Source: Pseudomonadota bacterium (GTDB taxonomy: Bacteria; Pseudomonadota; Alphaproteobacteria; Rhizobiales; Beijerinckiaceae). Taken from it: a stretch of 64,000 bases of DNA. Made by a program: the position numbers and the translations under genes. The notes beneath the pieces are model-generated. The model did no database searches, was not told the origin of the DNA, and saw only the letters and a list, made by a program, of their open reading frames with translations. The stretch lies in the NCBI GenBank assembly GCA_023386155.1, contig JAEWKH010000066.1, forward strand, positions 62,001 to 126,000, in the 5' to 3' direction. Each line of letters opens with the position of its first letter. Within the stretch, counting starts at the first letter, position 1. Positions 42,671 to 51,409 of this stretch are shown here, in pieces.

Positions 42671-44758
42671 ATGCGTACATTGATCATAGATAACTACGAC
42701 TCGTTCACGCACAATCTCGTCCACCTAGTTTCTGTCGTGAACAAAGATGTCCCGATTGTCGTGCGTAATGACGAACTCGACTGGAGGGCTCTTGAGGAAC
42801 TTAACTTTGATAATGCAATCATATCTCCGGGCCCTGGCCACCCAGCTCGTGAAGCTGACTTCGGCATTTGTGCGCGATTTCTGAAAGAGACGTCAAAGCC
42901 GACACTTGGCGTGTGTCTTGGCCATCAAGGGATTGCAACGGTCATGGGCGGGCTAGTCGAGCGCGCACCGCAACCGGTTCATGGCAAGGCCGCTTCGGTT
43001 CGCCATAATGGAATTGGCATATTAAAGGGGGTTCCGTCGCCGTTCTTAGCAGCCCGTTACCACTCATTAATAGTCAAACGCCCTTTGCCGTCAGAGCTTC
43101 TAGAGTTTGCCTGGACCGCCGACGATCTCGTAATGGGATTGATGCACCGAACGCGGCCACTCTGGGGCCTTCAGTTTCACCCCGAGTCAATTATATCGGA
43201 ACATGGAGATCGAATTCTTCGCAATTTCCGCGATATGACCACTGAGCTTAGCCCCCGACCGGTATCGGGATACTCGAAGATACCAGATGGAGGAGGCCAT
43301 ACGAAGTCTCGGGTCCGGCTGGTCTGGAGAGAAATTCCGGCCCCTCCATCGGTGGCGTCTGCTTATGCGCAACTGTTCGCCAAGAATCTTTGCTCCTTTT
43401 GGCTGGATAGCAGCCTGGCAGAGCGCGGACGATCCCGCTGGTCGTATTTTGGAGCCGCATCGGATGGCGGAACATCGCTAGATACTTACGACAGTGGATC
43501 TAAGAAGACCGTACATTATCGGGGCTCGATACGTCATGAGGGCGGCAAAAGCATCCTGGATTATCTTTCTCCGCAGCTACGCTGTGATATCGAGAATCCC
43601 CCACCATGCCCATTTGTCGGCGGCTGGGTCGGGTATCTTGGTTATGAACTTGGTCGAGAATTCGGTGGCGCTACACGTGGTCAGAGCTCCTTGCCTGACG
43701 TAGTACTGCAGCTCGTTGATCGTTTCATCGCATTCGATCATGAAGAGGAGCGAATGTACGCTATTTGCGTGGAAGACGTGCCAGAGAGTGGCTCTGCGCA
43801 ACAATGGCTCTCATCGATAGAGGTAGCCCTGCAGGAGATCGGTGACCAGTTAGACCAGCCACAGCCGTTAGGTTTGAAGACGCCTATTCGATTTCGGCTC
43901 GATCGTGATCGCGAAACCTATATCGCGGATGTCAAGCAATGTTTGGATTGGATCAACGCCGGAGAAACATATCAAGTTTGTCTGACAAACGAGATCCGCA
44001 CGGACACGGTTATCGATTCTCTTGCGCTTTATCGTGTGTTGAGATCAGTCAATCCTGCGCCTTTCGGAGCGTATTTCTGCTGGCCAGGAGGTGCCGTACT
44101 AAGCGCATCTCCAGAGCGTTTTCTAACAGTTGACAATAAGGGCTTCGTGGAAGCGAAGCCTATCAAGGGGACAATTAGGCGCGATGCCGATTCGTTTGTT
44201 GATGCGAAATTAGCGGAGGAACTCTCTAGCAGTGACAAGGATCGGTCCGAGAATATCATGATTGTCGATTTGCTTCGCAATGATCTGTCTCGAGTGTGCA
44301 AGCCTGGTTCAGTAGTTGTTCCAAAGCTATGCGATGTCGAATCCTATGCTACGGTGCATCAGTTGGTAAGCACGGTGCGCGGCGAGCTCCAGCCAGACAT
44401 GACGATCATCGATCTTCTTCGTGCGTCCTTCCCTGGTGGCTCAATGACCGGCGCTCCAAAAATTCGTACACTCGAGCTCATCGACCAGCTTGAGCAACGC
44501 GCACGCGGTGTTTATTCCGGCGCCATGGGGTGGTTCGGATTTGATGGGGCTGCGGATCTTAGTATTGTGATCCGGACTATCGTACAGAGTGGACAAGAAC
44601 TCTCTTTCGGTGTCGGCGGTGGTGTAGTCGCTCAATCAACGCCAGATGGAGAATTCGAGGAGATGTTGTTGAAGGCGAAGGCTTCTATTCGCGCCATTGT
44701 TATAGCTGCTTCAGGTTCTTTCAACGAAAACCTATTCGAAATCGAGGGTATCGAGTGA
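42671..44758 (+). CDS. pabAB: Aminodeoxychorismate synthase, PabA-PabB fusion
   Basis: The 695-residue protein joins a glutamine amidotransferase to a chorismate-binding synthase. The first part has the catalytic Cys82 in GVCLGHQG and His170/Glu172 in FHPES. The second part has the PIKGT block with Lys499, the residue that marks p-aminobenzoate-type (PabB) enzymes; anthranilate synthases have Ala there. It also has VDLLRNDLSRVC and SFPGGSMTGAPK. It makes 4-amino-4-deoxychorismate from chorismate and glutamine. Together with the pabC-like gene this gives p-aminobenzoate. Fused PabAB is common in secondary-metabolite clusters, and no other folate gene lies here. Confidence 0.93.
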   Translation: MRTLIIDNYDSFTHNLVHLVSVVNKDVPIVVRNDELDWRALEELNFDNAIISPGPGHPAREADFGICARFLKETSKPTLGVCLGHQGIATVMGGLVERAPQPVHGKAASVRHNGIGILKGVPSPFLAARYHSLIVKRPLPSELLEFAWTADDLVMGLMHRTRPLWGLQFHPESIISEHGDRILRNFRDMTTELSPRPVSGYSKIPDGGGHTKSRVRLVWREIPAPPSVASAYAQLFAKNLCSFWLDSSLAERGRSRWSYFGAASDGGTSLDTYDSGSKKTVHYRGSIRHEGGKSILDYLSPQLRCDIENPPPCPFVGGWVGYLGYELGREFGGATRGQSSLPDVVLQLVDRFIAFDHEEERMYAICVEDVPESGSAQQWLSSIEVALQEIGDQLDQPQPLGLKTPIRFRLDRDRETYIADVKQCLDWINAGETYQVCLTNEIRTDTVIDSLALYRVLRSVNPAPFGAYFCWPGGAVLSASPERFLTVDNKGFVEAKPIKGTIRRDADSFVDAKLAEELSSSDKDRSENIMIVDLLRNDLSRVCKPGSVVVPKLCDVESYATVHQLVSTVRGELQPDMTIIDLLRASFPGGSMTGAPKIRTLELIDQLEQRARGVYSGAMGWFGFDGAADLSIVIRTIVQSGQELSFGVGGGVVAQSTPDGEFEEMLLKAKASIRAIVIAASGSFNENLFEIEGIE

Positions 44759-44811
44759 TGTTCACTCGACGGCACCGTCAAATTGACGGCGAAGGATTCG
44801 TCAGCCCCGGC

Positions 44812-45066
44812 TCAGTAAATCGTATCCCGAGTCCATAGCGGATGATCAGTGGCGCCGTACATTGCAGCCTTCCTGGCGGCCGCATAGCTCGCCAGGTTGT
44901 TTATGTTCATCATATATGGGGCTGTACCCTGGTTCTTGAGTAGTTTACGGGACAGACGCTCGGCGGCTTTCATGTTACGTCGATTCTGGGTCAGGAGATT
45001 TAGCACGTGGCTGATGACTCCATGGAAGCGGCGACGATCGTAGAGAGCGTAATGAATGTTCTCCAC
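44812..45066 (-). pseudogene. IS6-family transposase fragment
   Basis: The 84-codon frame contains LNLLTQNRRNMKAAERLSRK, then LLKNQGTAPYMM and NLASYAAARKAAM, which match the DDE region of IS6/IS26-type transposases (usual QxRRNxKAAxRLxxKLLKxQG). It lacks the N-terminal half and the C-terminal catalytic Glu, so it is dead. The upstream DNA to 45203 may hold more decayed pieces. It separates the pabAB gene from the dpaL operon. Confidence 0.7.
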
Positions 45067-45378
45067 TTACTATGATTTCGTCTGGTCACCCTTCTGCTAA
45101 TTTGACGACGCCATTGAAGAAGATCCAATGGATGCACTGCTAGTGGCCGCCAGCACAATCGACGGCATATCCAGCGCTGGCCTCGTGCGGCTGGATTGTT
45201 CAAAGCTGGCCATCCATCCCGTTTTAAATCAGGGTGCAGTCAGGGAAGAGAACAACTAGCGCGGTAAAAACAAGTCAAGCCTACCGTTTTAGCTGTGGGA
45301 ATATGGTCCGATACAACCTTGCATATTTTGGGGAAGCCGTTAGCCTTCGTAAAGTGAATTGACTGACGGAGGTAGCTT

Positions 45379-45453
45379 ATGACTGACGGGAAGTTCGAAG
45401 AAAAGGTCTTCGGAAATCCGCAGGCCATAGCTGAATTAGAAGGTGCCCGATGA
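45379..45453 (+). CDS. 24-residue peptide, translationally coupled to the next gene
   Basis: A short frame from the ATG at 45379 encodes MTDGKFEEKVFGNPQAIAEL and four more residues, 24 in all. A strong GGAGG lies 6 bases before the ATG (45368-45372). Its stop TGA overlaps the start of the following gene as ATGA. I do not recognise the peptide. It could be a leader peptide, a small structural or scaffold peptide, or the surviving start of a larger gene broken at the IS6 fragment. Confidence 0.5.
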   Translation: MTDGKFEEKVFGNPQAIAELEGAR

Positions 45454-46628
45454 AGGGTGCTTACTTCCTCAAAGACATTGTTCGGGGTTCGCCTGAGTAC
45501 GAATGCCATCTGTTCAGTAAGCAGGCTTCTGCTCAAGCAAGATCTTTCCTGTCGAGGCTTCCCGGTTACAAGCCGACGCCTTTGCTCGATCTTTCATCCG
45601 AATCCAGAAAGTTCGGAGTTGGTCGACTTTATTACAAAGATGAGGCGCAGCGTTTTGAGGTGGGGAGCTTCAAAGCATTGGGCGGCGCGTATGGCGTGTA
45701 TAGGGCGATAGAGCGACTAGCGAATGCTGAAGGTTTCGAAAACCTGCATGTTGACGATATTCTTGATGGCCGAGTTCGGCACCTGACAAAATCCCTCACG
45801 GTGGTATGCGCGACTGACGGAAACTATGGCCGCGCCGTCGCTTGGGCAGCAAAACTGTTGGGGTGCCGGTCGCGCGTGTACGTTAATGCAGCAACGAGCA
45901 CTAATAGAGCGGACGCCATCCTTCAGTACGGAGCAGATGTTGTTCGAGTGTCTGGTGTCTACGAAGACGCATTGGAGCAGGCGGAATACGACGCGCGATT
46001 GCATGGCTGGACGATGGTCTCTGACACAGCGTACGACGGATGCAACGATTCTCCTGAGGACGTTATGGCGGGCTATGCCACGCTAGTTCACGAGATCGGG
46101 CAACAGTGGGACGCTGATGTGCCGCCAACCCATGTCTTTCTTCAGGTTGGGGTCGGAGGTCTTGCCGCGTCTGTCATAGCACAGTGTTTGAGAATTTGGA
46201 CTGCGCGGCCGCCGACTTTCATTGTTGTTGAGCCTGTTGAAGCCGACTGCGCTTTTCAAAGTGGAATGGCTGGCGTTAGCACCTCGGCAGCAGGCAATCT
46301 AAAAACCCTTTCCGTTGGCTTGGCTTGTGGTCGCTTATCCACGCAAGCCTGGCCTGTTTTGAGAGACAACGTATCTGCTTATATGCTGATTGACGATAGT
46401 GATGTGACTGCTGCCATGCGGTTGCTATCACGCTGTGAGTCCGGCGGCGTGGTTGCGGGCGAATCAGGTTGTGCCGGTTTCGCAGCGTTCCGCCGCGCTT
46501 GTTTGTATGAGCCGTTGAAGCAGGCGTTGGGGTTAGGGGAGAATAGCCACGTGTTAACGATCGGCACGGAAGGGGCCACAGACGCTGAAATATATAGATC
46601 TATAGTTTTTGGCACCGCCCGGTCTTAA
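45450..46628 (+). CDS. dpaL: Diaminopropionate ammonia-lyase-like PLP enzyme
   Basis: The 392-residue protein is a fold-type II PLP enzyme of the diaminopropionate ammonia-lyase group. Seen: LPGYKPTPLLDLSS, the PLP lysine block RFEVGSFKALGGAYG with Lys75, the ATDGNYGRAVAWAAKLLG segment, and the QVGVGGLAASV glycine-rich phosphate loop. The usual reaction cleaves 2,3-diaminopropionate to pyruvate and two ammonia. In the cluster it could degrade or make an amino acid building block by a related beta-elimination or beta-replacement. Its start overlaps the 24-residue ORF, and the unknown 452-residue gene follows after 12 bases. Confidence 0.82.
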   Translation: MKGAYFLKDIVRGSPEYECHLFSKQASAQARSFLSRLPGYKPTPLLDLSSESRKFGVGRLYYKDEAQRFEVGSFKALGGAYGVYRAIERLANAEGFENLHVDDILDGRVRHLTKSLTVVCATDGNYGRAVAWAAKLLGCRSRVYVNAATSTNRADAILQYGADVVRVSGVYEDALEQAEYDARLHGWTMVSDTAYDGCNDSPEDVMAGYATLVHEIGQQWDADVPPTHVFLQVGVGGLAASVIAQCLRIWTARPPTFIVVEPVEADCAFQSGMAGVSTSAAGNLKTLSVGLACGRLSTQAWPVLRDNVSAYMLIDDSDVTAAMRLLSRCESGGVVAGESGCAGFAAFRRACLYEPLKQALGLGENSHVLTIGTEGATDAEIYRSIVFGTARS

Positions 46629-46640
46629 TAGAGGAATTTC

Positions 46641-47999
46641 ATGTTGCCGATGTCGTTGAGCTGGGAGGATACAGTTAAATTACTGAGTAGGTATTCTCCA
46701 GAGGTTGCAAACGATATATGTCAGAATGCAGAAAGGCCCTTATATTCATACGCGAGTGAGATATTTACTCCTCCCGACCCGCTTAATCTGTTTAACGATG
46801 CGGAGGTAAAACTCCGCACAGCTCTTAGGCAGTATTTGGAGCAGTCGCCTTCATGCGGAATTCATGAGGATGAATTTGAAGCTATAATTGATGAATTTTT
46901 CTTACAGAGAGTGGTGCTGACCGGACCGCATCTTCAATTGTTGTTTGACCCTGAACCATTTTACGGACTCATCCTCTCCGCCCTCGGTGCAAGCAAGTCT
47001 GATAGACGCTACGTATTTTGGCATGCGAATACTACTGGTCGATTAAATTTAGCAAACCGAATAGGACCAGGGTGGCTCACTCTAGAAGATGCTAAGGTCA
47101 ATTTATTTGATCTCTCAGTCAGGCAGATGAACCAGTTAACCCCGTTTGGGGCGACAGGAAGGTATAAGTTTCGTCCGAAAGTGGATGGCGTAATTCCTGT
47201 GAATAGATACAAAGGTGTTTTAGAAGATATCTCGAACATAAGCCCTCAAAGTATTCGCGGGCTATTTCATGCCGCAAACGATAAAGTATGGAATGTTTGC
47301 AACAAAGATCTTCAAAAAATTGTCGTACTCGACGACAAACTGAATTCACTTCTAATAAGCTTGTATGTTCAGGATAGAACAAGTGTTCTAACTGGTATGC
47401 TCTTCGAGAAAGGCATACTGGATCTTCAGTTGAGATTGTTTCAAGAGGCAATGCTTGCTGATACAACTAAAATGTTGCCATTCGGAACAGATTTTTTCTG
47501 GCATAACCGAGGTGATCGCTTTATCCCCATGAGGCTCAATTCGGAGCAAAGCCATCTCGTAAGTGCGTGTGGGCAAAGCGCATGTGCTATAGCGTGGAAC
47601 TCTAACGATATTGTCACTGCGCTGCAGGAAAACATCATTGTTCCTAATGTTTATTTGATGATGCTCACGTTTTCTATATTGCCTTCGGTGAGGGCGAACG
47701 GTGGACCGAGGCAAATTATTTATATGCCTGTTATTCACCGCATAGCTCGTCAGGTATTGAGGAGTCTTTTAGGGAAAGACATACCTTTAGACACTCAAAG
47801 GCTGCACGGCTTGGGATCTGACGTTATTTACCCGGTTCCGGGTCTTATCCCAGATGTGGTGGCCTCACGGGATTATAACGGCATAACTTTGTACGTTGAA
47901 AATTTGAAACGAGATTCATCTAGTCTAGTCGATCATGCAAAACATCTCCGCACGATAAGAGAATATAGTGCTTGGCACTATATGGCGCGCAATCAATAA
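46641..47999 (+). CDS. Unrecognised 452-residue protein
   Basis: I do not recognise this protein. It is AT-rich, soluble and without a signal peptide or membrane helix. Notable stretches are VVLTGPHLQLLFDPEPFYGL, YVFWHANTTGRLNLANR, GTDFFWHNRGDRFIPMRLN and VNRYKGVLEDI. Conserved-looking aromatic, His and Arg residues hint at an enzyme. The start follows AGAGGAA by 5 bases, and it is the last gene of the 24-residue ORF-dpaL operon. It may act on the same amino acid as DpaL or on the final product; that is inference. Confidence 0.75.
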   Translation: MLPMSLSWEDTVKLLSRYSPEVANDICQNAERPLYSYASEIFTPPDPLNLFNDAEVKLRTALRQYLEQSPSCGIHEDEFEAIIDEFFLQRVVLTGPHLQLLFDPEPFYGLILSALGASKSDRRYVFWHANTTGRLNLANRIGPGWLTLEDAKVNLFDLSVRQMNQLTPFGATGRYKFRPKVDGVIPVNRYKGVLEDISNISPQSIRGLFHAANDKVWNVCNKDLQKIVVLDDKLNSLLISLYVQDRTSVLTGMLFEKGILDLQLRLFQEAMLADTTKMLPFGTDFFWHNRGDRFIPMRLNSEQSHLVSACGQSACAIAWNSNDIVTALQENIIVPNVYLMMLTFSILPSVRANGGPRQIIYMPVIHRIARQVLRSLLGKDIPLDTQRLHGLGSDVIYPVPGLIPDVVASRDYNGITLYVENLKRDSSSLVDHAKHLRTIREYSAWHYMARNQ

Positions 48000-48284
48000 A
48001 CAAATACTGCGGTCGAACGGGGAGCTGCATCCGAGCATCCTTTCGTTGGAAGCTGAGAAAGCGCAGAAAGAACCATGCATTTTTCCTCGGCATGCAGGAA
48101 GCGCATTGTCTTTCGGATATGCTGACAAAATACAAATGGCTACATGTGCCCTGTTTGTGGTGCTAACTTGGCTTGGGGCCTGCACAAACGTGAGTGTGTG
48201 GCGGAGAGCAGGTTATCCGCATAGCGAGCTCTAAGTAATGCCGCTGCAAACAAACCCGGCACCAGCTGATTATAAGAGGCGCTC

Positions 48285-48764
48285 TTAGATGGCTCTGTTC
48301 GTTGATGAGGGCAGAAGCCCCGCCTGAGAACTCGGCCAGAAGAGAATGCACCCGGTGAACCATCTGATGAAGGTAATGCCTCCTAAGAGAAGCACCATGA
48401 TCCCGCCGAGTTTGAGAGTCTGATCTCCGGTTGTGAGTAGGAGGAGGCCAAAGAACAGAGGTCCGAAAGTCCAGAACATGCACGTGAGCCATGTATTCAG
48501 GATGAGGCTGTAATCGGTGGCGATACCTCCGTCATGCTCCAGGGCGTAGATGAAAAGCCGGCCTTTGCAGTGCAGCTTGATCTTTCGATCGTCCTGCTCG
48601 ATCAAACGTTCCAATTCCGCGACGACATTAGTGAAAGCAATGATGTTGGCCAGATTGGTGATCTGACCATTGTTATGCCTGATACGGATATAGGAATACC
48701 GCATTCCGCCTAATGCTTCGACGGAGGCGCCATAGCTTTCCAGCGTTCCCTCAATTGTGCGCAT
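48285..48764 (-). CDS. Small membrane protein, unknown function
   Basis: This 159-residue protein has a soluble N-terminal domain (residues 1-90, a mixed beta pattern such as YSYIRIRHNNGQITNLAN) and two hydrophobic helices near residues 90-112 (LNTWLTCMFWTFGPLFFGLL) and 118-142. I do not recognise a family. The ATG at 48764 follows GGGAAGAAG. It lies 37 bases downstream of the exported-protein gene on the same strand, so the two may be one transcript. Confidence 0.65.
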   Translation of the reverse strand: MRTIEGTLESYGASVEALGGMRYSYIRIRHNNGQITNLANIIAFTNVVAELERLIEQDDRKIKLHCKGRLFIYALEHDGGIATDYSLILNTWLTCMFWTFGPLFFGLLLLTTGDQTLKLGGIMVLLLGGITFIRWFTGCILFWPSSQAGLLPSSTNRAI

Positions 48765-48800
48765 GTCTTCTTCCCTTAGGTTATATGAACTTGTCGGAGA

Positions 48801-49286
48801 TCAGTCGCCGATGAAGCTGGCCGTACCCGAGGCATAGATGCCTCCGCAGAGTCCCAACCGGGCCTGTTCGATGGTCAGGTCACCGCCGGAGGCGCGCCGG
48901 ATGTAGAGGCCATGAGTTCCTGGTTGGACGATGAAGAGGGTGCCATCTGGCCGAACCTCGCCGGCACCAGAGACCGTGCAAAGGATGGCCGCAGCGTTCA
49001 TGCGGTCGGCGACGGTGAAGACGACCTTGTACTGCCGCTTGGCCTTTGAGATTGGGGAGATCTCGTACCAGCACTGAACACCCTTCAGGTCGCAGGCGAT
49101 CGAGTACTGTCCGGCGAAGGCATCACGCTTCGGGGCCGCAACGGCAGGGCGGGAGATGCACAAAGCCACCGTGCCGACGATCAAAAGCAGCCGAAAGGAT
49201 ATCTGTGCTAGCGACGGTCGTGTCCGTTTTGGCTCGTGTGCCGCCAGAGGTCGATGGATCAAACCGGGGAAGGTGAGGGACATCAT
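48801..49286 (-). CDS. Exported small protein, unknown function
   Basis: The 161-residue protein has an N-terminal signal sequence (FRLLLIVGTVALCISRPAVAA) with a likely cleavage after AVA. The mature part has four cysteines (in CDLKGVQCWYE, LCTVSG and LGLCGG), which may form two disulfide bonds in the periplasm. I do not recognise a family. The start has two Met codons in a row, and ATG at 49286 is used. It is divergent from the XRE regulator. Confidence 0.65.
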   Translation of the reverse strand: MMSLTFPGLIHRPLAAHEPKRTRPSLAQISFRLLLIVGTVALCISRPAVAAPKRDAFAGQYSIACDLKGVQCWYEISPISKAKRQYKVVFTVADRMNAAAILCTVSGAGEVRPDGTLFIVQPGTHGLYIRRASGGDLTIEQARLGLCGGIYASGTASFIGD

Positions 49287-49436
49287 GTCTATGGGAATCC
49301 TTGAACGATCATCCTTGGCGGGTGCGTCCCAGGACTAAGTCATCAGCTTCACCGGAACGCTTTCTACTACATGCAGACGGGACATTGGGGGGCTCAGCCA
49401 CAAGGGAGAGCCCTTCAACGTATCGTTGTATGTCGA

Positions 49437-49456
49437 ATATGGATTATTGTCCATAT
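49437..49456. promoter_or_regulatory. Palindrome upstream of the XRE regulator
   Basis: ATATGGA (49437-49443) and TCCATAT (49450-49456) form a perfect 7-base inverted repeat with a 6-base spacer, 33 bases before the XRE start codon. Placed between the divergent exported-protein gene and the regulator, it is a likely operator for autoregulation. Protein binding is inference. Confidence 0.55.
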
Positions 49457-49489
49457 GTTGAGTTGGCAAGATCCGTTTCGAGTGGCTGG

Positions 49490-49729
49490 ATGGATATCCA
49501 GCGAATCCTTGCCCAAAACGTGCGCCGCTACCGCCTCGCCGCAGGCCTGTCGCAATGGCAGCTTGTGGAGAGGCTGGAGGCCCTAGATGCTGACCTAGGG
49601 GTTGATCAAGCATACCTCTCACATCTTGAGAACGGTCGGAAGAACCCGACCCTGACGATGCTGGCGCATCTCGCCCAGGCGCTAGGGGTAACGGTGGCGC
49701 AGTTGGTCGAGGAGCCAAACTCTCGTTAG
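49490..49729 (+). CDS. XRE-family helix-turn-helix regulator
   Basis: The 79-residue protein is almost only a helix-turn-helix: LAQNVRRYRLAAGLSQWQLV, then YLSHLENGRKNPTLTMLAHL and ALGVTVAQLVEEP. The middle helix pair (QAYLSHLENG) is the DNA-reading part. I chose the ATG at 49490, where the conserved domain begins; in-frame ATGs at 49430 and 49439 would place the palindrome inside the gene. Such small regulators often control neighbouring accessory genes. The PlsY gene follows 181 bases later. Confidence 0.85.
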   Translation: MDIQRILAQNVRRYRLAAGLSQWQLVERLEALDADLGVDQAYLSHLENGRKNPTLTMLAHLAQALGVTVAQLVEEPNSR

Positions 49730-49910
49730 ATCCCTTGGTGATGAAAGTTTGAGGATCCACCGGCTGGCATGCTAGCCAAAGCGAAACTCGCTGCGGGGGA
49801 ACTATATTGGGAGCCCTGAATCGAGAGTGACCAACCTGCCTAGGGCGCCGACTCATTAACGCGCAACCATAACCTGATTGACGCAAGCTGGACGAGGGCA
49901 AGATAATCCC

Positions 49911-50591
49911 ATGGTTTTCTGGATAGCGAGTGTGGCTGGTCTGGCTGCCGCATATCTTTTCGGTTCAACGCCTACGGGCTTTCTGGCGGGGAAGCTGCTC
50001 AAGGGCATTGATATCCGAGAGCACGGCTCCAAATCCACCGGGGCAACGAACGCATTACGCACCTTGGGAGCAGGGCCTGCGTTGGTGGTGCTCCTGGTAG
50101 ACGTGCTGAAAGGTGCGGCGGCAATCGTCTTTGTCTGCTGGTTTTATCCTTGGTTCTCTACATTGCCGTCCGTCACGCCACTGCTTGATCTGCAAACCTG
50201 GGTGCCTTGGGCCGTTTGCTTCGCCGGACTTGCCGTGTTGTTGGGGCATAGCCGTTCGATTTGGTTGAATTTTACAGGCGGCAAATCCGTTGCGACGGGG
50301 CTAGGCGTGTTGCTGGCGCTGTCTTGGCCAGTCGGTTTAGGTGCTGTGGCGGTTTTTGGCGTTGTGCTAGCCATTTCTCGGATTGTTTCCCTGAGTTCGA
50401 TGCTAGCGGCGGTGACTGCGATCGCCCTTATCTGCGGCTTGGAGCAACCGTTGCCCTATCGGTTACTGGTGATTGCAGGCAGCATTTACGTGATTGTGCG
50501 CCATCGTGCCAACATTCAGCGGCTACTGGCTGGGGCAGAGCCGCGCCTGGGGCAAAGTAGCCCAGAATTGAAAACGGAATCGCAAATTTAG
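49911..50591 (+). CDS. plsY: PlsY-type glycerol-3-phosphate acyltransferase
   Basis: The 226-residue membrane protein uses acyl-phosphate to acylate glycerol 3-phosphate, the first step of phospholipid synthesis. Seen: the three PlsY motifs as LFGSTPTGFLAGKLLKGIDI, HGSKSTGATNALRTLG, and LGHSRSIWLNFTGGKSVATG. It has five to seven hydrophobic helices. The C-terminal ANIQRLLAGAEPRLGQSS and the middle LKGIDIREHGSK segment resemble cyanobacterial PlsY rather than alphaproteobacterial ones, as I recall them. This suggests transfer. It is flanked by defence genes, and the house copy should lie elsewhere. Confidence 0.88.
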   Translation: MVFWIASVAGLAAAYLFGSTPTGFLAGKLLKGIDIREHGSKSTGATNALRTLGAGPALVVLLVDVLKGAAAIVFVCWFYPWFSTLPSVTPLLDLQTWVPWAVCFAGLAVLLGHSRSIWLNFTGGKSVATGLGVLLALSWPVGLGAVAVFGVVLAISRIVSLSSMLAAVTAIALICGLEQPLPYRLLVIAGSIYVIVRHRANIQRLLAGAEPRLGQSSPELKTESQI

Positions 50592-50938
50592 TGCGTGTAC
50601 TCTGGGACTGGCGAGATCGCCAACATGGGCTGCTTGTTGCTCATCGCGACATGCTGAGTCACCGCAAGATTTCGGTCGCTTTCGGCGCGGGGCGGACCTC
50701 CCGAAATTTATGAGTACGCGCCCTAAGCGCCCATAGTGGATCCCACCCAGTGCCGTGCAATTCGGAGGTTGATCTCAAAAAAAGTCCAAATCCTGCCGTT
50801 TCACAGAAACCTCTGATCCGAATTGCCGAAAAGCCTCTCACGAAGAACTCATCGTTTCTGACGGAATGTCGAACGCAAAGAAATGGAAGGTCGCCGGCGG
50901 AGAGAGAGGTTATCCTGAACGAAACAGGGGCCCCAGCG

Positions 50939-51409
50939 ATGCGCAGTCTCGATAAGGCAATTCTCGATGAAATCCTTACGAAGAGAGATACCCTCGGCGG
51001 TATTGATGCCGCATCCTGTGTGGATGATCTCTGTCGGTGGTGGAACGCGAACGCCCCGTCCGAGCGGACGGGAGCCACGCATATCGGCGTTTACATTGAG
51101 ACCGATAGCGTCTGCCGGAATGTCGACCAGCAGGATCGCACGTTCAGGTTCGCGCATCAATTCGAATCCGCCGGATCTTCGGCCCGGTGCGGCGACATCG
51201 TCCTTGAATTCAGGCGTGCCGAGGAATGCGGCCCAAATGACTACGTATCCTTCGATCTCGCAGGGAATGCTATCGAGTCCAACAGACACGGTTCTGAGCG
51301 GTTCAGGCAATGGTCCGACCAGGCTATGGAATGCCTGGTGTTGCTACGTGGCCGGTTCGGGAGACACGACAAGGAAGGTTGCAAGGCGTACATCCCGCAC
51401 GTGGAATAG
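50939..51409 (+). CDS. Hypothetical protein, 156 residues
   Basis: I do not recognise this protein. It is soluble, with several cysteines (about six) and the stretch GATHIGVYIETDSVCRNVDQ. The frame is open further upstream to a GTG at 50750, but the composition there looks less protein-like, so I used the ATG at 50939. It overlaps the converging 303-residue gene by 66 bases at the 3' ends, which makes one of the two gene ends uncertain. Confidence 0.5.
   Translation: MRSLDKAILDEILTKRDTLGGIDAASCVDDLCRWWNANAPSERTGATHIGVYIETDSVCRNVDQQDRTFRFAHQFESAGSSARCGDIVLEFRRAEECGPNDYVSFDLAGNAIESNRHGSERFRQWSDQAMECLVLLRGRFGRHDKEGCKAYIPHVE

Noticed and set aside
48000..48234. Short frames after the unknown 452-residue gene, one with a CPVCG motif
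   Set aside because: They are short, lack ribosome sites and cannot be told from chance frames.
50849..51310. 153-codon minus-strand frame antisense to the 156-residue gene
   Set aside because: The plus-strand product has the more natural composition, and the minus frame has no recognisable motif.
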